Assembly: GCF_004310335.1 (NCBI RefSeq)
Contig: NZ_SIRS01000005.1
Coordinates: forward strand, 248,001 to 312,000
Reading direction: 5' to 3'
Length of the DNA stretch: 64,000 nt
DNA from: Hyunsoonleella pacifica
Lineage (GTDB): Bacteria; Bacteroidota; Bacteroidia; Flavobacteriales; Flavobacteriaceae
This document shows positions 45,483 to 53,451 of the stretch, piece after piece. The position numbers and the translations under genes were made by a program. Each line of letters begins with the position of its first letter. Within the stretch, counting starts at the first letter, position 1. Below the pieces are notes generated by a model. It saw only the letters and a program-made list of their open reading frames with translations. It searched no databases and had not been told where the DNA came from.

Positions 45483-46210
45483 TGAAAAAGTTAAGTACAT
45501 ATATCTTAGTGGGTGTTATCATATGTGGCTTCCATTTTAGCTGTAGCAGTGGTGGAGGTGGAGATGATGATATGTCAAGCCCAGATCCAGACCCAATTGC
45601 CATAGACCCGCCAAGTGCAGCTGCGTTGGTGTTTCCAGAACAAAACTCAGAATGTACAACGGGGTCTAATCTAACCAGTACAGAAAGTACAATTGTTTTT
45701 AATTGGAATGATGCCAGCAATGCAACTTCATATCAATTATTTGTTAAAAATTTAAACACACAAAATACTCAAAATTACACCTCTAACGTTTCAGAAAAAA
45801 GTGTAACAATTATGAGAGGCACACCTTATTCATGGTATGTTATTTCAAAAAATTCAAGTACAGAAACTGCTCAAAGTCCAACATGGAAATTTTACAATGC
45901 AGGAGAGGCTGTATCATCCTATGCTCCATTTCCAGCTGAATTAATATCACCTGCTCTGTCTGAAACTCTAGATGCAACAACTACAAGTGTTGTATTAGAA
46001 TGGAATGGAGCCGATGTAGAAAATGATATAAAGGAGTATGATGTGTTTTTTGGCACTGAAAACTCTCCAACAAATAAAGAAGTTACTACTAACAGTACTA
46101 ATACATCAGTAAGCGTGAGCTCAGGAAATACATACTATTGGAAAATTATAACTTACGACGAGCAAAATCATAATTCTGAGTCGCAAGTATTTCAATTTCA
46201 TATAGAATAA
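45482..46210 (+). CDS. Lipoprotein with two fibronectin-like domains
   Basis: 242 aa; lipobox SC (Cys20) followed by an SSGGGGDDD linker, typical of Bacteroidota surface-exposed lipoproteins. Two beta-sandwich repeats follow: IVFNWNDASNATSYQLFV near 62 and VVLEWNGADVENDIKEYDVFF near 165. Its ATG overlaps the amylase stop in TAATG, so it is translationally coupled. It may help bind substrate or dock the secreted enzyme; no specific family was recognised. Confidence 0.7.
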   Translation: MKKLSTYILVGVIICGFHFSCSSGGGGDDDMSSPDPDPIAIDPPSAAALVFPEQNSECTTGSNLTSTESTIVFNWNDASNATSYQLFVKNLNTQNTQNYTSNVSEKSVTIMRGTPYSWYVISKNSSTETAQSPTWKFYNAGEAVSSYAPFPAELISPALSETLDATTTSVVLEWNGADVENDIKEYDVFFGTENSPTNKEVTTNSTNTSVSVSSGNTYYWKIITYDEQNHNSESQVFQFHIE

Positions 46211-46261
46211 AACTTCTAGTTTAGTTTGTTTTTTGGTTGACTTTGATCAACTCTCAAAGCT

Positions 46262-46290
46262 AAAAGGCTTCCAATCGAAAGCCTTTTTAA
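46262..46290. terminator. Bidirectional terminator between convergent operons
   Basis: Stem AAAAGGCTT (46262-46270) with AAGCCTTTT (46279-46287), flanked by T-runs on the plus strand and by A-rich sequence on the other side. It can end both the plus-strand amylase operon and the minus-strand arg operon. Confidence 0.75.
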
Positions 46291-46300
46291 TAACGTAAAT

Positions 46301-47575
46301 TTAATTAGGAAACTTAGCTCTAATTTTATCTAAAGATAGGTTGTGGATGCTTCCTACATGGGTATGCTGTTTTGAGGTATCTGGAATATAAGTACCATCC
46401 TGTACTTGCCCACCTATTTTTTGGTAGGCCTCTCTAAAGCTCTGACCCTCCACCACTAGCGTATTTATATTATCTACCGTGAATAGGTATTTATATTTAT
46501 CATCATTCAAATCGATGTCTTTTATAATGACTTGCTGAATGGCATAATTAAAAATGTCCAGAATATCTTTTAATTCCTCAAAAGCGGCAATCATATTTTC
46601 TTTTAATAACTGAAAATCTCTGTGATATCCGCTTGGTAAATTATTGGTAATTAATACCATTTCGGTTTGTAATGCTTGTATTTTATTGCACTTACCACGA
46701 ATCAATTCAAACACATCTGGGTTCTTTTTATGTGGCATGATGCTACTACCGGTTGTTAACTCGTCTGGAAAAGTGACAAAGCCAAAATTCTGACTCATAT
46801 ACAAGCACACATCCATTGCAAATCTAGATAGTGTGTTGGCTAAACTTCCTAAAGCTGCGGCAATAGTGCGCTCGTTTTTACCGCGTCCCATTTGGGCAGC
46901 CACCACGTTATATTTTAGCGTAGCAAAATCCATTTCTTTAGTGGTTAATTCTCTATCTATTGGAAATGAACTCCCATAACCAGCAGCCGAACCTAGCGGA
47001 TTTTGGTCCACCGTTTTTAAGGCAGCGTTTAGTAAATACACATCGTCAATCATTAATTCAGCATAAGCCGAAAACCATAATCCAAAGGATGATGGCATGG
47101 CTACTTGTAAATGGGTATATCCTGGTAAGAGTTTGTCTTTATGTGTTTCAGCTAAATCTAAAAGCGTATCAAATAATGTTTTTACTTTAGATTGTACTAC
47201 CTGTAAATTCTCTTTATAGTATAAATGGCATGCCACTAAAACCTGGTCGTTTCTGGAGCGCGCCGTATGTATTTTTTTCCCAACCTCTCCCAAAGATTTG
47301 GTTAATTCGAACTCAATTTTAGAGTGTACATCTTCAAATTGTGCATCAATTTGAAACGTACCTTCCTCAATTTGTTGTGCCAACACCTCTAAACCTCCTA
47401 AAAGTTGTTCTAATTCTTCGGAAGTTAAAATGCTTATACTCTGTAGCATTTTTGCATGCGCTTTGGACGCGATGATATCATATTTTGCTATATGAATATC
47501 AATTTCACGGTCGTTACCAACTGTAAATTGCTCTATTTTGTTGTCTATTGATATGCCTTTATCCCAGAGTTTCAT
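46301..47575 (-). CDS. argH: Argininosuccinate lyase ArgH
   Basis: Final step of arginine synthesis: argininosuccinate to arginine and fumarate. The superfamily signature GSSIMPHKKNPDVFELIRGK is complete, and HTARSRNDQV near 100 and TPGYTHLQ-like LPGYTHLQVAMPSS near 153 are present. The open frame reaches back six codons into the CATTCCCGCG repeat (MTKNLI), but the natural N-terminus MKLWDKGISIDNKIEQFT starts at ATG 47573-47575. Last gene of the arg/pro operon. Confidence 0.96.
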   Translation of the reverse strand: MKLWDKGISIDNKIEQFTVGNDREIDIHIAKYDIIASKAHAKMLQSISILTSEELEQLLGGLEVLAQQIEEGTFQIDAQFEDVHSKIEFELTKSLGEVGKKIHTARSRNDQVLVACHLYYKENLQVVQSKVKTLFDTLLDLAETHKDKLLPGYTHLQVAMPSSFGLWFSAYAELMIDDVYLLNAALKTVDQNPLGSAAGYGSSFPIDRELTTKEMDFATLKYNVVAAQMGRGKNERTIAAALGSLANTLSRFAMDVCLYMSQNFGFVTFPDELTTGSSIMPHKKNPDVFELIRGKCNKIQALQTEMVLITNNLPSGYHRDFQLLKENMIAAFEELKDILDIFNYAIQQVIIKDIDLNDDKYKYLFTVDNINTLVVEGQSFREAYQKIGGQVQDGTYIPDTSKQHTHVGSIHNLSLDKIRAKFPN

Positions 47576-47588
47576 TATTAAGTTTTTT

Positions 47589-47654
47589 GTCATTCCCGCG
47601 AAGGCGGGAATCTATTTTTTAATTTATTGGATTCCTGCCTTCGCAGGAATGACA
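47589..47654. repeat. Pair of REP-like palindromes between argE-like and argH
   Basis: Two palindromic repeats, TGTCATTCCCGCGAAGG CGGGAATC and GGATTCCTGCCTTCGCAGG AATGACA, are arranged head to head with 16 bp between, so each folds alone and the pair can fold together. It is a common dispersed repeat type in Bacteroidota and here fills the argE-argH gap. Confidence 0.75.
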
Positions 47655-47660
47655 GAATTG

Positions 47661-48725
47661 CTAAACGATAACCCGTTCCAACAATTCAACATATATTTTA
47701 ATGCCTTCTTCTATTTCTTTTAAATAAATAAATTCATCTGCACTATGTGAACGCGTACTATCGCCTGGACCTAATTTTAAACTAGGGCAGGATAATACCG
47801 CTTGGTCTGATAATGTTGGCGACCCGTATGTGCTTCGTCCCATAGCAACACCTGCTTTTACGAGTGCATGGTCTGTTGGTATGGAGGATGAATTTAATCT
47901 TAAACTACGTGGTGTAATGCTGGTTACTGGTGCTTCTTTTTGTAAAATTTCGGCAATTTCAGCATTGCTGTAAGCATCATTAACGCGCACATCTATCACT
48001 AAACTTAAATCGGCTGGTACGGCATTGTGTTGCTTCCCTGCACTTATCTGACTTACGGTTAACTTTACATCGCCTAAAGCTTCAGAGCCTTTTTCAAATC
48101 TGTAATCTTTAAACCATTGCAAGGTGTCAATTGCTTTGTAAATCACATTATCATCATTTGGATGTGCTGCATGACTTGGTGTTCCTGTTAAAACAGCATC
48201 GAACACTACGAGACCTTTTTCAGCGACAGCTAAATTCATCAACGTAGGTTCTCCCACAATAGCTACATCTACTTTTGGAATGATTGGCAGCATACTGTTT
48301 AATCCGTTAGCTCCACTACTTTCTTCTTCCGCGGAAGCGACAATCACTAAGTTATAGTTTAAGTTTTCATGGTTGTAGTAATAGGTAAATGTTGCTATTA
48401 AACTTACCAAACAACCCCCAGCATCGTTACTGCCTAAACCATATAGCTTCCCATCTTCTACAATAGCCTTAAATGGGTCTTTTGTGTAAGCAGAATTAGG
48501 TTTTACCGTATCGTGATGTGAATTTAAAAGTAAAGTTGGCTTTCCTGCTTTAAAATGTTTATTTACTGCCCAAACGTTATTTTTTGTGCGCTTGAAATCT
48601 ATACCATAACGCTGAAACCATCCTTCAATATGAGATGCCGTTTGGTCTTCTTCTGATGAAAACGATTGGGTTTCTATCAGTTGTTTTAACAGCGATATGG
48701 CATCTTGCGTTAATTCCTGAATCAT
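47661..48725 (-). CDS. argE: M20-family N-acyl-ornithine/citrulline deacylase (ArgE-like)
   Basis: A 354-aa metallopeptidase-fold deacylase. Zinc-site motifs: LNSHHDTVKP near 82, GLGSNDAGG near 113, EEESSGANG near 134 with the catalytic Glu, and the C-terminal histidine in TRSHSADEF. In an operon with an acylornithine-type transcarbamylase its substrate should be N-acyl-citrulline instead of acetylornithine. If the succinyl prediction for ArgF' holds, it removes succinate. It begins 3 nt after the argB stop. Confidence 0.9.
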   Translation of the reverse strand: MIQELTQDAISLLKQLIETQSFSSEEDQTASHIEGWFQRYGIDFKRTKNNVWAVNKHFKAGKPTLLLNSHHDTVKPNSAYTKDPFKAIVEDGKLYGLGSNDAGGCLVSLIATFTYYYNHENLNYNLVIVASAEEESSGANGLNSMLPIIPKVDVAIVGEPTLMNLAVAEKGLVVFDAVLTGTPSHAAHPNDDNVIYKAIDTLQWFKDYRFEKGSEALGDVKLTVSQISAGKQHNAVPADLSLVIDVRVNDAYSNAEIAEILQKEAPVTSITPRSLRLNSSSIPTDHALVKAGVAMGRSTYGSPTLSDQAVLSCPSLKLGPGDSTRSHSADEFIYLKEIEEGIKIYVELLERVIV

Positions 48726-48727
48726 AA

Positions 48728-49504
48728 TTACAAGGTTATGGTTGTGAAATTATCATTTTCTTGTGTTAACATGGCTGTATTCCCCATGTTAATAGAATGT
48801 ACACCATTGTTTAAAGCATCAAAACAATTTTCTAGCTTTGGTAACATACCGTCTGCAATAATACCTTTTTCTAACAATTCGGCATACAATTTAGTATCAA
48901 TATGTTTTATTACAGAGTTTTTATCGTTAATATCTTCTAATACCCCATTTAACTCAAAACAATAATAAATAGAAACATCATATAAATGACTCATTCCTAC
49001 AGCTACCTGACTTGTAATAGTATCAGCATTAGTGTTCAATAATTGTCCATTTCCATCGTGAGTAATGGCACAAAACACTGGTGTAAAATCAGCTTTAATC
49101 AATTTATCTATGGATTTACCTGATACTGTTTTTACATCGCCTACAAAACCGAAATCTACATCCTTCACTGGTCTTTTATCAGAAGTAATACTGTTTATAT
49201 CTGCACCTGTTAGACCAATAGCATCGATATTTAGCCCTTGTAATTTAGCTACTATGTTTTTATTAACTAATCCGCCATACACCATAGTAATGACTTCTAA
49301 GGTGTCGGCATCAGTAATACGTCTACCATTAACCATTTTAGACTCAATACCCAGTTTTGCAGCTATACTAGTAGCGCGTTTTCCACCACCATGTACCAGT
49401 ATCTTTTTGCCTTCTAACTTTGAAAATAATTGTAGAAAGTTATCTAAAGCATTGGCATCTTCAATGATGTTTCCTCCTATTTTTACGATGGATAGTTTTT
49501 CCAT
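48728..49504 (-). CDS. argB: N-acylglutamate kinase ArgB
   Basis: Phosphorylates N-acetyl- (or N-succinyl-) glutamate, the second step of arginine synthesis. 258 aa, the usual length. Amino-acid-kinase motifs: VKIGGNIIED at the N-terminus, LVHGGGKRATSIAAKLG near 36, NGRRITDADTLEVITMVYGG near 59, and LNTNADTITSQVAVG near 156. A CCTCC-type repeat lies directly upstream, putting GGAGAGGCC next to the ATG on the mRNA. Confidence 0.95.
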   Translation of the reverse strand: MEKLSIVKIGGNIIEDANALDNFLQLFSKLEGKKILVHGGGKRATSIAAKLGIESKMVNGRRITDADTLEVITMVYGGLVNKNIVAKLQGLNIDAIGLTGADINSITSDKRPVKDVDFGFVGDVKTVSGKSIDKLIKADFTPVFCAITHDGNGQLLNTNADTITSQVAVGMSHLYDVSIYYCFELNGVLEDINDKNSVIKHIDTKLYAELLEKGIIADGMLPKLENCFDALNNGVHSINMGNTAMLTQENDNFTTITL

Positions 49505-49546
49505 TGGCCTCTCCCTCCGCCCTCTCCAAAGGAGAGGGAACTTTTT
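49505..49546. repeat. CCTCC-family repeat end upstream of argB
   Basis: GCCTCTCCCTCCGCCCTCTCC, then AAAGGAGAGGG, then AACTTTTT: a divergent member of the CCTCC palindrome family, filling most of the 49-bp gap between argF' and argB. It abuts the argB start codon with one base between. Confidence 0.7.
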
Positions 49547-49553
49547 AAGTTCG

Positions 49554-50495
49554 TTATATGTTCTCTAACAATTTCTTTAACACCAATTGTGCGGCGTAAG
49601 TTCTATTATTAGCTTGTTCAATAACTATAGAACTGTCGCTATCTAATACGGCATCTTCTACCACTACATTACGTCTTACTGGTAAACAGTGCATAAATTT
49701 TGCATTGCCTAGTTTTTCTTTGGTTATCATCCAATTAGGGTCTGTATTTACTACTTTTCCATAATCTTCGTAAGAACTCCAGTTTTTGGTGTATACAAAA
49801 TCTGCATCCTTAAAAGCTTCCTCTTGGTTATGATAAATTGGCGTATCTCCAGTTATTTCTGGGTTTAAATCATATCCTTCAGGATTTGCAATAACGAATT
49901 CTACATCCATTTTTTGCATGGCTTGGGTAAAGCTGTTGGCTACAGCGTGTGGCAACGGTTTTATGTGTGGTGCCCAACTTAACACTACCTTTGGCTTTGC
50001 TTTTGTTGCATGTTCTGAAATGGTCAATGCATCTGTTAAGCCTTGTAATGGATGTCCTGTGGCACTTTCCATATTTACAATGGGTACAGACGCATATTCC
50101 ATAAAGGCGTTCATGACTTGTTCGCTTTCATCTTTGGCTTTATCAGTTAGCGTTGGAAATGCACGTACCGCTATGATATCACAGTATTGTGATACGACGG
50201 CAGCAGCTTCTTTAATATGCTCGGCGGTATTGCCGTTCATAACTGTACCGTCTTCAAACTCTAAGCCCCAAGCATCGCCAGACACATTCATTACAATAGG
50301 GTTCATCCCTAAATTTAAGGCCGCCTTTTGCGTACTTAAACGTGTTCTTAAACTGGAATTAAAAAATAACAATCCTAGGGTTTTGTTTTTCCCTAAGTCA
50401 ATATGTTTTAAAGGATTTGTTTTTAAAGCCTTTGCGTCTTCAATCCAATCTTCAATATTATCAATATTATTTATGGAGGTGTAATGTTTCATCAT
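49554..50495 (-). CDS. N-acylornithine carbamoyltransferase, succinyl-type signature (ArgF')
   Basis: A 313-aa transcarbamylase of the acylornithine branch. Carbamoyl-phosphate motif FFNSSLRTRLSTQKAALNLG (45-63), HPLQGLTD near 155 and MHCLPVRRNVVV near 265. In this family one residue sets the acyl group: Glu92 in the Xanthomonas acetylornithine enzyme, Pro90 in the Bacteroides succinylornithine enzyme; published swaps to Ala, Ser, Val or Pro gave succinyl specificity. By alignment of VMNGNTAEHIKEA here with VIMDGDKPEHLLEA, the residue is Ala91 (codon at 50223-50225), predicting N-succinylornithine. Two consecutive ATGs are possible starts; the upstream GNAT stop overlaps them. Confidence 0.92.
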   Translation of the reverse strand: MMKHYTSINNIDNIEDWIEDAKALKTNPLKHIDLGKNKTLGLLFFNSSLRTRLSTQKAALNLGMNPIVMNVSGDAWGLEFEDGTVMNGNTAEHIKEAAAVVSQYCDIIAVRAFPTLTDKAKDESEQVMNAFMEYASVPIVNMESATGHPLQGLTDALTISEHATKAKPKVVLSWAPHIKPLPHAVANSFTQAMQKMDVEFVIANPEGYDLNPEITGDTPIYHNQEEAFKDADFVYTKNWSSYEDYGKVVNTDPNWMITKEKLGNAKFMHCLPVRRNVVVEDAVLDSDSSIVIEQANNRTYAAQLVLKKLLENI

Positions 50496-50932
50496 GCTTT
50501 CAATTCCATTTTTTGGTGAATAATTCCGGTTTTAAGTGATGGATATAGCTCTCCAACAGGTTTAAAATTAAACTTACTATAAAAACCTAAAGCTGTTTCT
50601 CTAGCACTTAAAACGATTTTAGTCACGCCTTTTTCTTCACTATATTCTATTAATGCTTTTAATATTTTGGCACCAATACCTTGCTTTTGAAAATTTGTAT
50701 TAACAGCCATTTGAGATATAATCCCTGTATTATCTTCAATATTTAAACGCCCTGTTCCAACAACTTCATTTTCATTCAAACACACTAAATGTAAGCCATC
50801 AGATTCTAAAGCATCGTTAATTAAATCTGAACTATTTTTCATGTTCTTGAAGAACTGTTCTTTTCTAATTGCTACTGCTTTTTGATACAAAGGGTCTTCA
50901 ATTGTTATATATTTCAATTTCAAACTAAACAC
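50492..50932 (-). CDS. Small GNAT N-acetyltransferase within the arg operon
   Basis: A 146-aa GNAT with the acetyl-CoA loop QMAVNTNFQKQGIGAKILKAL (about 74-94) and the C-terminal beta-bulge region ARETALGFYSKFNFKPVGE, close to the ElaA/YitI type. The first usable codon is GTG at 50930-50932, immediately after an in-frame TAA; there is no ATG until residue 31. It overlaps argF' by 4 nt. A role in acyl-glutamate formation is possible, but the other GNAT at 57895 is the better candidate for that step; this one may be a housekeeping acetyltransferase. Confidence 0.8.
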   Translation of the reverse strand: MFSLKLKYITIEDPLYQKAVAIRKEQFFKNMKNSSDLINDALESDGLHLVCLNENEVVGTGRLNIEDNTGIISQMAVNTNFQKQGIGAKILKALIEYSEEKGVTKIVLSARETALGFYSKFNFKPVGELYPSLKTGIIHQKMELKA

Positions 50933-50952
50933 TTACTCTTTTAGTTTATGAT

Positions 50953-50980
50953 GAGATGCTGAAATAAATTCAGCATGACA
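50953..50980. repeat. GATGCTGAA palindromic repeat, proB-GNAT gap
   Basis: GAGATGCTGAAATAAATTCAGCATGACA contains ATGCTGAA and TTCAGCAT arms, written here as arms ATGCTGAA and TTCAGCAT around a short A/T spacer. A near-identical copy is at 56676-56703 in the argC-argG gap of the same operon, so this is a third small repeat family. Confidence 0.7.
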
Positions 50981-50987
50981 TTTCATA

Positions 50988-51755
50988 TCATTTTATCTTA
51001 GTAAACGGCACCTCATTTTCCATAGCATTGACTATAAAATTATCTTCGAGTCCGTTTACAATCCATGTTTCAACCTCAGCTTCTTTCGCCACCTTTGCAG
51101 CTTCTATTTTGCTTTGCATGCCACCACTTCCGTGCGAAGATTTAGAATTAACCACCTCATCTGTCAATTCACTAAAATTGGTAACTTCTTTAATAGTTTT
51201 TGGCGTACCACTTTCTATAGATGCTTTGGTATAAATACCATTGGTGTTGGTAGCAATGACAAATAAATCGGCATTTAATAACGAAGCGGTTAAGGCTCCT
51301 AATTTATCGTTGTCTCCAAATTTAATCTCATCAGTAGCTACTGTATCATTTTCGTTAATAATAGGTATGTAATTGTTATTTACTAATACGTTAATGGTAT
51401 TTGTAATATTGACTTTGCTTTCTTCTTTTTCAAAATCTGAATACGATAACAAACATTGCGAAGTAAGCAACCCATATTCTCTAAAAATCTCCTGATAAAT
51501 ACGTATGAGATGTGGCTGACCGATAGATGCTAAGGCTTGTTTTACAAAAACATCTTCTTGCTTACTCTCTAATTTTACAAATTGCTTAGCTACAGCAATA
51601 GCTCCAGAGCTTACAATAATAAATTCGCAAGTATCTTGAAGTTGTGCAATTTGATTTGCAATATCTTCAATCTTACCTCTGGAAATATTATTGGTTTCCT
51701 TGGTTAGGGTATTAGACCCCATCTTTAGCAATATGCGTTTCTTTTTCTTATGCAT
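50988..51755 (-). CDS. proB: Glutamate 5-kinase ProB, lacking the PUA domain
   Basis: First step of proline synthesis. 255 aa: the amino-acid-kinase domain is complete (LLKMGSNTLT, FIIVSSGAIAVA near 44, INENDTVATDEIKFGDND near 132, SHGSGGMQSKIEAA near 206), but the roughly 100-residue C-terminal PUA domain of the 367-aa E. coli form is absent. Such short ProB proteins occur in several phyla. It sits with proA and proC inside the arginine operon; both pathways use glutamate. Confidence 0.94.
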   Translation of the reverse strand: MHKKKKRILLKMGSNTLTKETNNISRGKIEDIANQIAQLQDTCEFIIVSSGAIAVAKQFVKLESKQEDVFVKQALASIGQPHLIRIYQEIFREYGLLTSQCLLSYSDFEKEESKVNITNTINVLVNNNYIPIINENDTVATDEIKFGDNDKLGALTASLLNADLFVIATNTNGIYTKASIESGTPKTIKEVTNFSELTDEVVNSKSSHGSGGMQSKIEAAKVAKEAEVETWIVNGLEDNFIVNAMENEVPFTKIK

Positions 51756-51802
51756 GTCTTGTTTGTAAAATCTTTACAGTAATTAGACCTCAACTTTTAT
51801 CT

Positions 51803-52195
51803 TCAATTACTTTCCCCTAATTGAATACTACTTCCTGATATTACCTGCCATTGACGATTAATCAATTTCCAGGTTCTAATAATTTTATATGTTCCGTCAA
51901 TGACAAAATCAAAATACATCCCTTTCATGTTGATTGTTGTTGAAACAATAGCAGTATCTTCTATTAAATTTATATCTTGATTTGTAGCATGGATATCCGT
52001 TATTTTCATATTACCTGAACCATACGTTTCTAAATCCATAACCTTGGTTATCGTTTGTCCGTTAGGAATATTAAAAAGTAACTTATCATGTAATAAATCA
52101 TCTAATTTGTTAATATCAGCTCGTTTCATGGCAAGTAAAAGCTCGCTTTCTACTTCTATTATTGCATCCTTATCTTTTAACTTAATATTGTCCAT
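51803..52195 (-). CDS. NTF2-like (DUF4440/SnoaL-type) small protein
   Basis: A 130-aa cone-fold protein, no signal peptide. N-terminal helix DAIIEVESELLLAMKRADIN followed by DDLLHDKLLFNIPNGQTITK and the strands TWKLINRQWQVISGSSIQL, as in DUF4440 proteins. Catalytic function is unknown. It is inserted between proA and proB on the same strand and is probably co-transcribed, but no biosynthetic role is evident. Confidence 0.75.
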   Translation of the reverse strand: MDNIKLKDKDAIIEVESELLLAMKRADINKLDDLLHDKLLFNIPNGQTITKVMDLETYGSGNMKITDIHATNQDINLIEDTAIVSTTINMKGMYFDFVIDGTYKIIRTWKLINRQWQVISGSSIQLGESN

Positions 52196-52224
52196 TCAGA
52201 TTTCAATTTCAAAATTAGCTACAT

Positions 52225-53421
52225 TTATCTAATTTGTCCGTTACCGTGAACATACCATTTATTGGTTACCAAATGCTGTAAACCAATAGGCCCGCGTTGG
52301 TGCAATTTATCGGTACTGATGGCTAACTCGCCTCCTAAACCAAACTCAAATCCATCTGTGAAACGTGTAGATGCATTATGGTAAACTGCACCACAGTCTA
52401 CTGCCATCATAAAGTTCTCAGCAATAGCATTATCATTTGTTACAATAGTTGCTGAATGTCCGCCACTATATTTATTAATCATTTCTATAGCTGCTTGAGC
52501 ATTTTCTATACTGCCTATTACTATTTTATAATCTAAAAACTCTTCATACCAAATGGCATCGTTATCTATTTGATTTACAGTACTATAATCACTAAGTGAT
52601 GCATCTCCCTGAATTTCGACATTATGAGATTCTAAACGTGCTATTAAATCGCTGATAAACTGTGACTTGTTTGGTAAATCGTTATCTATAATAACTTTAT
52701 CTACAGCATTACAGCCTGATACTTTTTGCGTTTTACCATTAACTATAATATCTAAAGCCATAGTAGCATCAACATTTTTGTGGACATACACAAAATTATT
52801 GCCTCGACCACTCACAATAACTGGACATTTAGCATTTAACTTTACAAACTCTATTAAACGCTCGCCACCACGAGGTACTATTAAATCTAAATTTTGAGTT
52901 GGATTTTCTAAAAAGGCTTGTGTTTCTGTACGATTATAATTTAAATACTCTACCCAATCTGTACTTACTCCATTATCTTTTAAAGCTTTATGCCAAAGGT
53001 TTACAATAGCCAAATTAGAATTTAGAGATTCTTTACCTCCTTTTAATAAAATTTTATTCCCAGATTTAAACGCAATTCCTCCGGCCTCAATAGTTACATC
53101 TGGCCTAGATTCGTAGATAATCATCACGGTACCAAACGATGCTGTTTTATTATAAATCTGCATCCCATTGTCGTGCGTAAAACGGAAACGTTCTACTCCC
53201 ACAGGGTCTTCTAATTCAGATAATTGACGTAAGGACTCAACCATACCATCAATTTTAGCATCGTCGACCTTTAAACGGTCTCGCATTGCTAAATCGCCTC
53301 CAGCATAGGCATCCATATCTATTTTATTAGCATCCAAAATAGTATCCGCATGTTCTTTTACCAATGTTTTCATGGTCTTTAACACGGCATTCCGTTTATC
53401 TATGCTTAGTATCTCATTCAT
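52225..53421 (-). CDS. proA: Glutamate-5-semialdehyde dehydrogenase ProA
   Basis: NADPH-dependent reduction of glutamyl 5-phosphate, the second step of proline synthesis. Aldehyde-dehydrogenase-fold protein, 398 aa. IYESRPDVTIEAGGIAFKSGN near 127 and LIVPRGGERLIEFV near 182 are characteristic, with the catalytic cysteine in the VSGCNAVDKV region near 237 and a C-terminal RFTDGFEFGLGGELAIST segment. Follows argD by 30 nt. Confidence 0.95.
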   Translation of the reverse strand: MNEILSIDKRNAVLKTMKTLVKEHADTILDANKIDMDAYAGGDLAMRDRLKVDDAKIDGMVESLRQLSELEDPVGVERFRFTHDNGMQIYNKTASFGTVMIIYESRPDVTIEAGGIAFKSGNKILLKGGKESLNSNLAIVNLWHKALKDNGVSTDWVEYLNYNRTETQAFLENPTQNLDLIVPRGGERLIEFVKLNAKCPVIVSGRGNNFVYVHKNVDATMALDIIVNGKTQKVSGCNAVDKVIIDNDLPNKSQFISDLIARLESHNVEIQGDASLSDYSTVNQIDNDAIWYEEFLDYKIVIGSIENAQAAIEMINKYSGGHSATIVTNDNAIAENFMMAVDCGAVYHNASTRFTDGFEFGLGGELAISTDKLHQRGPIGLQHLVTNKWYVHGNGQIR

Positions 53422-53451
53422 TTTTATTAGTATTTTACAAGTAACTATAGG

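Noticed and set aside
47576-47593. Upstream start for argH giving an MTKNLI extension
   Set aside because: The extra codons derive from the edge of a REP-like repeat; the family N-terminus begins at the internal ATG (MKLWDKG).
47589-47654. CRISPR-like array
   Set aside because: Only two palindromic units in opposite orientation and no regularly spaced direct repeats; it is a REP-type pair.
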